Source: Clostridium gelidum | Lineage (GTDB): Bacteria > Bacillota > Clostridia > Clostridiales > Clostridiaceae | NCBI RefSeq assembly: GCF_019977655.1 | Contig: NZ_AP024849.1 | Span: 741,001 to 805,000 of the forward strand | Direction of reading: 5' to 3' | Length of the DNA: 64,000 nt | In this document: piece by piece, positions 53,161 to 61,652 of the stretch | How the letters are laid out: each line of letters begins with the position of its first letter | How positions within the stretch are numbered: position 1 is the first letter of the stretch | Position numbers and translations under genes: made by a program | The notes under the pieces: generated by a model | Told to the model about the DNA's origin: nothing | Database searches by the model: none | What the model saw: only the letters and a program-made list of their open reading frames with translations

Positions 53161-53222
53161 AAATAAAGAGAAGGCTGTTTCGAAATGATTAAATTATTTT
53201 GAAACGGCCTTCTCTTTATTTT
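53161..53222 (+). terminator. Terminator of ribU
   Basis: Left arm AAATAAAGAGAAGGCTGTTTC and its complement on the right form a stem of about 28 bp with a few mismatches. The core (GTTTCGAAATGATT) belongs to the same group as at 6142. Confidence 0.8.
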
Positions 53223-53261
53223 GGAAAAATTAAAAGATATATAAATATAAATTATTATAAA

Positions 53262-53595
53262 TATAGATAACCACAGTGGAGCTCATACTTATGCCTACAT
53301 CCGCCGAAATTGAATACATATTTATTCCGTAGGACTGTGAAAATTTCGCTGGAAGCATTCTAAATGGGAGGTTGCACCCATTATAGTTTTGTCCAAATGT
53401 AAAATTTGGACAAACTATAATGGAACAACTTCCCATTAAGAAGCTTCAGCAGCTTATTTTCAATGCCTACTTCATATTATGACCCTTGTGGTTACAAATA
53501 TGTATCCAATTTCTCTGTTTGGATATTCTCCTAAGCATAGTAAATGTTGAATATAATACCAAGCATAAGTAAAATTTCAGCTGTGGGTATCTATA
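53262..53595. repeat. 334-bp palindromic element, TATAGATACCCACA family, copy 2
   Basis: Closely similar to the 259-bp copy at 35616 but with two insertions: a nested perfect hairpin (CATTATAGTTTTGTCCAAAT and its complement, about 53388-53432) and TATTATGACCCTTGTGGTT at about 53473-53495. It sits between ribU and the second flavodiiron gene. No coding capacity. Confidence 0.85.
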
Positions 53596-53764
53596 TATGT
53601 TACAAAATGATTCTTCATTTAAAATTTAATAAATCCTGTGAGAATTTCATCCACAATTGGTCACAGACTATCTATAAAGGGCATTAATTGTTAATTGCAA
53701 CATATATATTAAAATTTATAAAATAAAATTGAATATTAAGTATTGTTTTTAATCTTTATATAAA

Positions 53765-53804
53765 TTATAGTGATTATATAAAGTTAAAGTTATAGTGATT
53801 ATAT
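53765..53804 (+). promoter_or_regulatory. Two tandem PerR-like boxes ahead of the flavodiiron/rubredoxin genes
   Basis: TTATAGTGATTATAT occurs at 53765-53779 and again, with identical flanks, at 53790-53804 (25-bp period). It matches the PerR box TTATAATNATTATAA at 12 of 14 defined positions. The gene start is about 110 bases downstream. Upstream, 53596-53760 is A+T-rich with a fragment of the repeat seen at 3836. Confidence 0.6.
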
Positions 53805-53910
53805 AAAGTTGAAATTATAGAAAAGCTATAGCTAATTAATAATAACTATTGAATAATAATACTTGTTTTGGTATTATATTAATATAGATTAAAAGTGAAG
53901 GAGGTTTAAT

Positions 53911-55098
53911 ATGAGTTTTAAAATAAATGACACTGTAACTTGGGTTGGGAAAATTGATTGGGAATTAAAAAAGTTTCATGGAGATGAATATTCTACACAT
54001 AAGGGTTCTTCATATAATTCATATTTAATTAAAGATGAAAAGACAGTACTTATGGATACTGTTTGGGGTCCATTTACTAATGAATTTATTACTAATTTAA
54101 AAAAAGAAGTAGATATACATAAAATTGATTATATAGTTATGAACCATTCAGAAGTTGATCATAGTGGTGCTTTAGTAGAGCTTATGAAAGAGATACCTAA
54201 TACACCAATTTATTGTACTAAAGCTGGTGTTAGGATATTAAAAGGATACTATCATCAGGATTGGAACTTTGTAGAAGTAAAAACTGGAGATACATTAGAT
54301 CTTGGAACGCATAAACTTACTTTTATAGAGGCTGCAATGCTTCATTGGCCAGATACTATGTTTACATATTTATCAGAAGAAAATATATTATTTAGTAATG
54401 ATGGTTTTGGTCAACATTATGCTTCTGAATTTATGTATAATGATAAAGTAGATCAATCAGAATTATATCAAGAAGCACTAAAATATTATGCAAATATTTT
54501 AACTCCATTTAGTAAACAAGTTCTAAAGAAAATTGAAGAAATATTGAGTCTTAATCTGCAAATTGATATGATCTGCCCAAGTCATGGAATAATATGGAGA
54601 GATAATCCAATTCAAATAGTAAATAAATATTTACAATGGGCAAATGAATATGCTGAAAATCAAATTACAATAGTATACGATAGTATGTGGGATTCTACAA
54701 GAAGAATGGCAGAATGCATAGCAGAAGGAATAACAAGCAATAATAAAGATGTGACAGTAAAGATTGTGAATTCCGCTAAAAGTGATAAGAACGATACAAT
54801 AGTAGAAATATTTAGATCAAAAACAGTTCTTATTGGGTCATCAACTATAAATAATGGTATTTTATCTTCAACAGCTTCAATAATAGAAATGATTAAAGGC
54901 TTTAAATTTAAAGGCAAAAAAGGAGCCGGTTTTGGTAGTTATGGATGGAGCGGAGAGTCTGTAAAAATAATTACAGAAGAATTAGAGAAATCTGGAATTA
55001 AGACAATTAATGCAGGAATAAAAGAATTATGGAATCCAGATGAAGATGCATTAAATAGATGCAGAGAATTTGGGAAAAGTATTGTAGAAGAGCTTTAA
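53911..55098 (+). CDS. Flavodiiron protein (FprA type), second copy
   Basis: 395 residues, ATG at 53911 behind GAAGGAGG. Diiron ligands H79, E81, D83/H84 in NHSEVDHSG, then His in MLHWPDTM, Asp in SNDGFGQH and His in CPSHGIIW. The flavodoxin domain has the FMN loop YDSMWDSTRRMAE and later GSYGWSGESV. It differs clearly from the copy at 8661 and has a separate rubredoxin next to it. Two PerR-like boxes precede it, so peroxide induction is likely. Role: reduction of O2 to water (or NO). Confidence 0.94.
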   Translation: MSFKINDTVTWVGKIDWELKKFHGDEYSTHKGSSYNSYLIKDEKTVLMDTVWGPFTNEFITNLKKEVDIHKIDYIVMNHSEVDHSGALVELMKEIPNTPIYCTKAGVRILKGYYHQDWNFVEVKTGDTLDLGTHKLTFIEAAMLHWPDTMFTYLSEENILFSNDGFGQHYASEFMYNDKVDQSELYQEALKYYANILTPFSKQVLKKIEEILSLNLQIDMICPSHGIIWRDNPIQIVNKYLQWANEYAENQITIVYDSMWDSTRRMAECIAEGITSNNKDVTVKIVNSAKSDKNDTIVEIFRSKTVLIGSSTINNGILSSTASIIEMIKGFKFKGKKGAGFGSYGWSGESVKIITEELEKSGIKTINAGIKELWNPDEDALNRCREFGKSIVEEL

Positions 55099-55209
55099 TT
55101 ATATCCATGTTGAAATGAATACTTATTTATGTAAAAATAATTAAATAAGTATTCACAATATATGTATATTAAATTAATAATATCATTAATTTAAAGGAGG
55201 ATTTATATT

Positions 55210-55368
55210 ATGGAAAAATACATTTGTACAGTATGTGGTTATATTTATGATGAAGAAGCAGGTGATCCAGATAACGGTGTTGCAGCCGGAACTAAATTTG
55301 AAGATGTACCTGAAGAATGGGTTTGTCCATTATGTGGAGTTCCAAAATCAGATTTTGAAAAAGAGTAA
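55210..55368 (+). CDS. Rubredoxin
   Basis: 52 residues, ATG at 55210 behind AAAGGAGG. Iron-binding Cys C6, C9, C39 and C42 (YICTVCGY and WVCPLCG), the usual rubredoxin size. It follows the flavodiiron gene by 111 bases and should be its electron donor, itself reduced by an NADH:rubredoxin reductase that is not in this window. Confidence 0.97.
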   Translation: MEKYICTVCGYIYDEEAGDPDNGVAAGTKFEDVPEEWVCPLCGVPKSDFEKE

Positions 55369-55402
55369 TAGTAAAAAGTGTTTTTAGAATAAAATTAAGT
55401 AT

Positions 55403-55458
55403 AAAGGGGCTGTTGCAAAATGATTTTTTAAATCATTATAAGCAATAGCTTCTTTTTA
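55403..55458 (+). terminator. Imperfect hairpin after rubredoxin
   Basis: AAGGGGCTGTTGCAAAATGATT pairs imperfectly with AATCATTATAAGCAATAGCTTC, followed by TTTTTATT. Its tip matches the ends of the IS1182-type element at 58550 (GGGGCTGTTGCAAAA). Confidence 0.65.
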
Positions 55459-55545
55459 TTGTTACATTGGAAATTATATTTACAAAATTTATAAATTATT
55501 ATTTGAATAACTTAATTATTCACCATCGCATAGTAATTTTTATTT

Positions 55546-55785
55546 CTATAGTGGCTGTTTAAAAAAAATGTTGTTAATATGTTTAAAAAGTGATTAATTA
55601 AGCTGGTATTATTTCTTATTTGTCTTTTGAGAAAAATTTATATGTACAAAAGAAATAGGATTAAAGAGCAATTAAAACTAGGGGTTACTAAAGAACTAAA
55701 ACTAGCCCATATTAAGTAAATAAAAAGAGCTAAAAATATTACTATTAGTAACAACATTTTTTTAGAACACTCAGCATGGAATTTA
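55546..55785. mobile_element. 240-bp non-autonomous relative of the IS1595-like element
   Basis: Left end TAGTGGCTGTTTAAAAAAAATGTTGTTAATA (as read in two parts: CTATAGTGGCTGTTTAAA and AAATGTTGTTAATATGTTT); the right end, reverse complemented, is CCATGCTGAGTGTTCTAAAA then AAATGTTGTTAC. Both ends match those of 13222-14850, with the transposase and tandem array missing. It lies in the 629-base gap between rubredoxin and the DeoR gene, which otherwise holds hairpin remnants and no gene. Confidence 0.7.
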
Positions 55786-55852
55786 ATTAGCATATACTAA
55801 GCCATTTAACATATTAGATTTCTATTCTGCAACAGCCCTTTTATATATAAGG

Positions 55853-55915
55853 CACAATTAAAAAAATAATAAATAAGATATTATTATTATATATTGTTTG
55901 TTATTTTTCTGTATT
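55853..55915. repeat. Palindromic repeat copy, GGCAYAATC family
   Basis: GGCACAATTAAAAAAATAATAA on the left and TTGTTATTTTTCTG on the right. ATTCTGCAACAGCCCTTTTAT just before it (about 55824-55845) matches the IS1182-type end in reverse. Confidence 0.5.
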
Positions 55916-55997
55916 ATTTAATAACATAATCTATTGCCTTTCAATTAATAATTATATAAACTATAAGTTAGTTAATTAATAGAAGGAGAATAACAAT

Positions 55998-56762
55998 ATG
56001 TTTACAGAAGAAAGATTAGATGAGATATTAAATATATTAAATTCAGAAGGCAAAGTTAAGGTTAAAGATTTAAGCCAAAAATTTAATGTAACAGAAGACT
56101 GTATTAGAAAAGATTTAAAGCAATTAGAGCATAATGGAAGTTTAAAAAGAACATATGGAGGAGCAATTCAAGTCAGGCAATCATCTCAACTATATGATAT
56201 ATCAGAAAGAGAAAAAATAGATATTTCAACAAAATCAATCATCTCAAAAAAAGCTTTAGAATTAATAGAAGATAGAGAAACTATATTCTTAGATATATCA
56301 ACAATAAATATTTTAATAGCAAAAGCTCTTTTAGCAAGTAAAAAAAGAGTAATAGTTGTAACAAATATGTTAGAAATAGCAAATATTTTATCTTCATCAA
56401 ATGATAATATTACAGTCGTAGTTGTTTCTGGAGTTTTAAATAAGCCACTGAATGGATTTGTTGGAGCTACAGCTAATGATTTTATTAAAAAGTATAGATT
56501 TGATAAATCCTTTATAGGTAGTTGTGGAGTTGATGCTTTTGATAAAAGTATAACTACTTTTGAGATTGAAGATGGAATTACAAAAGCAACAATAATACAA
56601 TCTAGCAAGAAAACATTTTTAGTAATGGAAAATAAAAAATTTAATGTGGATGGTAATTACAAATTTGCAGCAATTGACGATATCAATGCAATAATAACAG
56701 ATGAAAAACCAACTGAACAAATTATGGAGATATTGATAAGTAATGAAATTGAGTTAATATAA
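55998..56762 (+). CDS. DeoR-family transcriptional regulator
   Basis: 254 residues, ATG at 55998 behind AGAAGGAG. N-terminal HTH (about 5-55) with VKVKDLSQKFNVTEDCIRKD and LKRTYGGAI; the C-terminal sugar-phosphate sensor domain has TIFLDISTINILIAKAL, VVVVSGVLN and FIGSCGVD. Usually controls a sugar or phosphosugar operon, but no such genes adjoin here; the next gene is a methyltransferase-like protein. Target unknown. Confidence 0.9.
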   Translation: MFTEERLDEILNILNSEGKVKVKDLSQKFNVTEDCIRKDLKQLEHNGSLKRTYGGAIQVRQSSQLYDISEREKIDISTKSIISKKALELIEDRETIFLDISTINILIAKALLASKKRVIVVTNMLEIANILSSSNDNITVVVVSGVLNKPLNGFVGATANDFIKKYRFDKSFIGSCGVDAFDKSITTFEIEDGITKATIIQSSKKTFLVMENKKFNVDGNYKFAAIDDINAIITDEKPTEQIMEILISNEIELI

Positions 56763-56816
56763 AAAATAGTTGATAACATTTTATCGCTTTTTTTAAGAAT
56801 ATTTTTATTATATAGG

Positions 56817-56880
56817 AAACAGCTTGCGGAACTGGCTGTGCACAACAGTTCTACTCGACCACAGGGAGATTTTGTTCTTG
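56817..56880 (+). ncRNA. Leader-like structured element, copy 2
   Basis: Starts AAACAGCTTGCGGAACTGGCT, contains TACTCGACC and ends GGGAGATTTTGTTCTTG. CUGUG and CACAG pair perfectly around the loop; ACAGC at the 5' end can also pair with GCUGU, so the two stems exclude each other, as in a switch. GAACTG/CAGTTC is a further possible stem in this copy only. TATTATATAGG just upstream could be a -10. The gene start is 34 bases downstream. 83% identical over 54 positions to copy 1 at 14899. Confidence 0.55.
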
Positions 56881-56913
56881 AAATTGATTTTTTAAATTTA
56901 GGGAGGAATTATT

Positions 56914-58533
56914 TTGTCAGAAAAAAATAAGAAATATAACATTACTACGGTTACTAAGTCAAAAGATAAGGAGAAGGCTGGAGTTATAGTTGAGGCTGAA
57001 AAGCCATTATCTAAGTCAATGTTATGGGAATTACAAACGGAGTTCTTTTCAAATCAGGGGCCAGAGGCGTGGATTAAAGGAATCGTACCTCAATATATAA
57101 CAACAAATCCTTACATTGCAAACCAATATGCTAAAACTGTCTTTGGGTATTTACGAGATTATGCAGCACGGGAAGATATAGATAAAAATACTGTCATCTA
57201 CATAATGGAGCTTGCAGCAGGAGTGGGACGATTTACCTATACTTTTCTAAAAAGATTTTTACATATGATTGAAAATTCTTCACTAAAAGGTCTAAAGTTT
57301 AAATATATAGTATCAGATTTTGCGGAGAGAAATATTGAATATTGGCAAAATCACAGCTTTTTAAAGCCTTACTTTGAATCAGGAGTACTTGATTGTGCAA
57401 CCTTTGATATATCTAAAGATGAAGAGGTTAAACTTAGATATAGTGGAGAAATTCTATCAAGTGGCAAAATGAAAAATCCTTTAATTTTATTTGCTAATTA
57501 TACCTTTGACAGTCTTCCTCAAGATACTTTTTATGTTAAGGACGAAGAACTTTTTGAGGGATTAATTACAGTAACTTCAAAAGAGACACGTGACCCTAAC
57601 GATAAATCCATTCTGGCAGGTTTGGATTATTATTATACAGATAAAAAAATTGATGGCAGCGATTATTACGAAGATAAGAATTTTAATAATGTGCTAATGC
57701 ATTATAAAAATTCTCTAGAGGATACAGCTTTTTACATGCCTATAATTGGTTTAAGGTGTATTTCAAGATTAAGAAAGTTATTTAATGATGACGTAATCCT
57801 AATATCGGCTGATAAGGGTTATAAAAATGAAGAATCTATGGCTGGAAATTATCATCCGTTTTTATCAAAACATGGGTGTATTTCTATGACAGTCAACTTT
57901 CATGCTTTAGAGCTATATTTTAAAGGCCTTGGTGGAAAAGCCATACATAGCATATATGAGCATGAAAATGTAAATGTGTCACTGTTTTTATTAAGTAAGA
58001 ATAATAATGATTTTGTAGAGACTTCAATGGCTTATAATGAGATTATTGAAGGCATAGGGCCAGATGACTTCTATATTATGAAAAAAGCAATTATGCCTTT
58101 AAGTAAGTCTTTAACTACCAAAGAACTTTTGACGTTCTTAAGGTTTACCGTATGGGATTCAAGAACTTTACTTGAATTATATAACATATTGCTTGAAAGA
58201 ATACCAACAGAAGAAAACTTTCCGAAAGATGAATTGATTGATGCAATCAAAAACATTTGGGAACACTATTTTCCTATTGGTGAAGAAGGAGATTTAGGAT
58301 ATCATTTTGGCTCAATATTGGGTTATCTTGGTCAAGATAATGATGCTCTAAGATTTTTGGAATCTTCATTAGAATTTTATGGTGAGTGCCCTGAAACCAA
58401 TTATGAAATTGCACTTTGTTATTATAATTTGCAACAAATTGATAAAGCACTTGAGTATACAGAAAAATCTCTAGTTTTAGATCCAGATTTTGAGGAAGGA
58501 AAAAATTTAAAAAATATACTTAAAGCAATATAG
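56914..58533 (+). CDS. SAM-methyltransferase-like protein with C-terminal TPR
   Basis: 539 residues, TTG start at 56914 behind TTTAGGGAGG. Residues about 85-250 resemble a class I methyltransferase: IYIMELAAGVGRFTYTFL for the SAM-binding loop, YIVSDFAERNIEYW, and NPLILFANYTFDSLPQD. The last 80 residues (DLGYHFGSILGYLGQDNDAL..., NYEIALCYYNLQQIDKALEY) contain at least two TPR units. I recall clostridial homologues named only as tetratricopeptide repeat proteins. The target is unknown. The leader element at 56817 may control it. Confidence 0.75.
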   Translation: MSEKNKKYNITTVTKSKDKEKAGVIVEAEKPLSKSMLWELQTEFFSNQGPEAWIKGIVPQYITTNPYIANQYAKTVFGYLRDYAAREDIDKNTVIYIMELAAGVGRFTYTFLKRFLHMIENSSLKGLKFKYIVSDFAERNIEYWQNHSFLKPYFESGVLDCATFDISKDEEVKLRYSGEILSSGKMKNPLILFANYTFDSLPQDTFYVKDEELFEGLITVTSKETRDPNDKSILAGLDYYYTDKKIDGSDYYEDKNFNNVLMHYKNSLEDTAFYMPIIGLRCISRLRKLFNDDVILISADKGYKNEESMAGNYHPFLSKHGCISMTVNFHALELYFKGLGGKAIHSIYEHENVNVSLFLLSKNNNDFVETSMAYNEIIEGIGPDDFYIMKKAIMPLSKSLTTKELLTFLRFTVWDSRTLLELYNILLERIPTEENFPKDELIDAIKNIWEHYFPIGEEGDLGYHFGSILGYLGQDNDALRFLESSLEFYGECPETNYEIALCYYNLQQIDKALEYTEKSLVLDPDFEEGKNLKNILKAI

Positions 58534-58549
58534 TTAGTTACAATAAAAA

Positions 58550-60424
58550 GGGGAGTGTCGCAAAATGATTGATTTTCGATCAGGAGCGATGCTCCTTTTC
58601 GATTCAAAGAAAGAAATCTCCCCAAAATTGAAATATCAAATCAATTTTGGGGAGATTTCTGAATTTCAAGCGCACTCAAATAAGCCTACTTATTTTATTC
58701 CATAATTAGGCAGTAGATTTTAATTCATGAAGATGATTTTGGGTTCTTTCATTTTGTATTTTTAAATGCAATTTGTTAATGTTGTAGCCAAAACAAAGCA
58801 AAATAAATTCAGTTTTAACACTATTTTTTCCACGTGTTAAAAATCTATTGAATTCATAATCACTTTTTAGAACTCCAAATGCTCCTTCGACCTGAATAGA
58901 TCTGTTCATTCTTAATTTAGTTCCAAATTCAGTTGTGATATTTCTATAAGATATTTCACGCTTTTCCACAAAAGTTTTTGAAACTTGCATCTTTCTATTT
59001 CCTTTTGCTTTCGTGCACTTCGATTTATGAGCACAGTTATCACAACTTTCACACTCATAGATAGTAGCCTCTGATTTGTATCCACTGGCGGATTTTCTAT
59101 TAATAATAGAGGTCGGAATCAACTTTCTACCATTATGGCAAATATATAAATCTGATTCTGCATCATATTTCATGTTTTCACGTTTACTAATATCATTTTT
59201 AAAACTTCTTTTTTTCCACTTTTCATAAGTTTGTGGTTTTATATACGGAGTTTGATTGTTAGATTCTAAAAATAAATAGTTCTCCTCACTTTCGTAACCA
59301 GAATCTGCAATTACATTAAGATATTTATACCCAATTTTTTCTTGCATATTATTAAGCATAGGTATTAATGTTGCTATATCATTTCTATCATCAAATATTC
59401 CGACCCCGGTTACGTATTCACTTTCAACTGCGATTTGTGCATTATATGCAGGTTTCAATTGACCATTTCTCATATGGTCATCTTTCATACGCATAAAAGT
59501 TGCATCTGTATCAGTTTTAGAATAACTATTTCTTTTTGATAATATGTTTTTACTGAAATTATATTTTTCTTGTCTTTCTTTATATTCAAATAGTTGCTCT
59601 ATCCATTTCTGAATTGCAGTTTTTCTTTTACCAATACCGTGAACAAACTCTATGTTTCTTTTGTCTTTTTCATATAAAAGCCATTCGAGAATTTTATCAA
59701 TATCATATATCAATGTTTCTTTTTTAACAATAAAGTCTCTCGATTCTTCAAGATTGATATTTTCAGCAAGAGTAAGAATCTTATCAAACATTTTTTCCTC
59801 ATTTTTATAAATGGATTTCTTCCAAACAAAAGTATAACGATTGGCATTCGCTTCGATTTTAGTACCATCAATAAATACATTTTCAAATAATATTTCCTTT
59901 TGAGCTGCTAGATATTTAACTTGTTGATAAAATAAATCTTCAATTACTTCATTTGAAAGATATTCTTTACGGAATCTACTAATGGTAGCATGATCAGGTG
60001 CTTTATAACCTTGAAGTAGCCACTTGAAATTTATATCTCTTTTGCATGCTTTCTCTATTTTTCTACTAGAATAAACATTTTGAGAATAAGCATACGATAC
60101 TATTTTGAACATGATTTTTGGTTCCACTGCCGGTTTTCTTCCAACGGAAGAGTACGCCTGATACAACTTTGTATAATTTAATCCCTCCAATATATGGCTT
60201 AGCAAGCGGACTGAATCATCTTCTGGTATTAAGTTTTCTAAATTTAATGGTAATATAAGTTGATAATTATCATTAAATTGATTATAATTTTTATTGTATA
60301 ATTTGGTTTTTAACATAATTTAATTATACTAAAAATGTGAATTCTTTTGAATTCACATTTTTTATTTTTTTTATAAAAAAATGAGCTGCCACAAAACTAA
60401 CTACGTTAGTTTTGCAACAGCCCC
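58550..60424. mobile_element. IS1182-family insertion sequence
   Basis: 1875 bp. Left end GGGGAGTGTCGCAAAATGA; right end, reverse complemented, GGGGCTGTTGCAAAACTAA. A 20-bp inverted repeat with loop (58622-58662; CCCCAAAATTG / CAATTTTGGGG) lies near the left end. A single intact transposase fills the element. No sure target duplication. It sits between the TPR gene and rimI and may be active. Confidence 0.85.
58706..60316 (-). CDS. IS1182-family transposase
   Basis: 536 residues, ATG at 60316. N-terminal DUF772-type domain (YSSVGRKPAVEPKIMFKIV, DHATISRFRKEYL), then DDE catalytic parts: VFIDGTKIEAN (first Asp), VIADSGYESEENYLF (second Asp) and IQVEGAFGVLKSDYEF (Glu). A Cys-rich zinc-like block YECESCDNCAHKSKC lies between the second Asp and the Glu. 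It looks full-length and undamaged, so recent transposition is possible. Confidence 0.93.
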   Translation of the reverse strand: MLKTKLYNKNYNQFNDNYQLILPLNLENLIPEDDSVRLLSHILEGLNYTKLYQAYSSVGRKPAVEPKIMFKIVSYAYSQNVYSSRKIEKACKRDINFKWLLQGYKAPDHATISRFRKEYLSNEVIEDLFYQQVKYLAAQKEILFENVFIDGTKIEANANRYTFVWKKSIYKNEEKMFDKILTLAENINLEESRDFIVKKETLIYDIDKILEWLLYEKDKRNIEFVHGIGKRKTAIQKWIEQLFEYKERQEKYNFSKNILSKRNSYSKTDTDATFMRMKDDHMRNGQLKPAYNAQIAVESEYVTGVGIFDDRNDIATLIPMLNNMQEKIGYKYLNVIADSGYESEENYLFLESNNQTPYIKPQTYEKWKKRSFKNDISKRENMKYDAESDLYICHNGRKLIPTSIINRKSASGYKSEATIYECESCDNCAHKSKCTKAKGNRKMQVSKTFVEKREISYRNITTEFGTKLRMNRSIQVEGAFGVLKSDYEFNRFLTRGKNSVKTEFILLCFGYNINKLHLKIQNERTQNHLHELKSTA

Positions 60425-60455
60425 TTTCTGTGGATAAATATATCTAAATATATTA

Positions 60456-60896
60456 TTACTCTCTTAACCACATTATTATAGCATCTTCTTTATTGTCTTC
60501 ATAATATCCTTTTCTAACGCCATCTTGTTTAAAATTGTATTTTTCATAAAGTGCTCTGGCGGCTTTATTGCCACTTCTTACTTCAAGAGTATAAGCAATA
60601 CACCCTTGACTTTTGCAATAGTCAAGGAATTCTTTAAGGAGTTTTGATCCAATACCGTGTTTTCTATGGTTCGGATGTACTGCTATATTTGTTATGTGTG
60701 ACTCATCAAGTACAATCCATGTTCCTATAAAACCTACAACTTTATTATCAATTTTTGCAACTAGATATCTAGCAATAGGATTAGTTAATTCTTGAATATA
60801 AGAGCCCTTGCTCCAACAAACAGAAAAACTTAATGAACTAATATCTAAAATTGCATCAATATCTTCTTCTTTCATGAAATCAATCATTATATCCAT
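60456..60896 (-). CDS. rimI: Ribosomal-protein-alanine N-acetyltransferase (RimI)
   Basis: 146 residues, ATG at 60896, three bases after the tsaB stop. GNAT fold with acetyl-CoA loop NHRKHGIGSKLLKEF and LEVRSGNKAARALYEKYNF. RimI acetylates the N-terminal Ala of ribosomal protein S18 in E. coli and is commonly placed with tsaB/tsaE in Firmicutes, as here. Third gene of the operon. Confidence 0.94.
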   Translation of the reverse strand: MDIMIDFMKEEDIDAILDISSLSFSVCWSKGSYIQELTNPIARYLVAKIDNKVVGFIGTWIVLDESHITNIAVHPNHRKHGIGSKLLKEFLDYCKSQGCIAYTLEVRSGNKAARALYEKYNFKQDGVRKGYYEDNKEDAIIMWLRE

Positions 60897-60899
60897 ATT

Positions 60900-61652
60900 T
60901 TACTTCATCCTTTGCTCATATTCTCTGACAGCTTGGGGTTTCTTTAAATAAAATGGAGCAGAGTTTGAATCATCAAAATCACCATTTTCCAGTAATATAC
61001 TACCTATCTCACCCAAAGAAGAAGCTCTAACTACATTAAGATGATTAGGAGGAAAATAACAATTTGGACAATTTTCAATTAAATAATCTTTATATTTATC
61101 AACTCCATCACCTATAAATATAACTTTTTCATTTTTAGCTTTAATTAATTCTATTAGTTCACTTAAATCTAAGGCAGAATAATCTAAAAGTTGTTCTAAT
61201 TTAACTGGTAAGTCATAGTTCCCATCAGTATTTGTGGATTCACTAGATGAATTAGTGCAAGTTGAATTTCCTCTATATAATGAAGTGTATACACTATCTC
61301 TTAAAGCATCCATTATAGGACATATAATTCCATCAAAATTAGATACACTAAGCGCTAAGGCATCTAAACTAGATACGCTAACATAAGGCTTATTACTTCC
61401 AAAGCTTAGACCTTTTACGGTTGCCATACCTATTCTAAGTCCAGTAAAAGAACCAGGCCCTTTGGAAACCACATAACCATCAATATCATCTATGGTTAAA
61501 TTATTATTATCCAATAAGTTTTCAATAATAGTCATTAATATTACAGAGTGCTCTTTTTTATCAGCTAAAGTAATTTCTCCAAGTAATTTTTTGTTCTTCA
61601 TTAGTGCAACAGTTGCAACTTTTGAAGACGAGTCTACAGCAAGTACAATCAT
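60900..61652 (-). CDS. tsaB: tRNA t6A synthesis protein TsaB
   Basis: 250 residues, ATG at 61652. Partner and scaffold for TsaD in making N6-threonylcarbamoyladenosine at position 37 of ANN-reading tRNAs. ASKHA-fold motifs: MIVLAVDSSSKVATVAL, GYVVSKGPGSFTGLRIGM and VSSLDALALS. Its start overlaps tsaE by 4 bases (ATGA). A Ser/Asn-rich insertion lies at about residues 133-146. Confidence 0.96.
   Translation of the reverse strand: MIVLAVDSSSKVATVALMKNKKLLGEITLADKKEHSVILMTIIENLLDNNNLTIDDIDGYVVSKGPGSFTGLRIGMATVKGLSFGSNKPYVSVSSLDALALSVSNFDGIICPIMDALRDSVYTSLYRGNSTCTNSSSESTNTDGNYDLPVKLEQLLDYSALDLSELIELIKAKNEKVIFIGDGVDKYKDYLIENCPNCYFPPNHLNVVRASSLGEIGSILLENGDFDDSNSAPFYLKKPQAVREYEQRMK

Noticed and set aside
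53230..53436. 68-residue minus-strand frame
   Set aside because: Encoded by the second copy of the same palindromic element; not gene-like.
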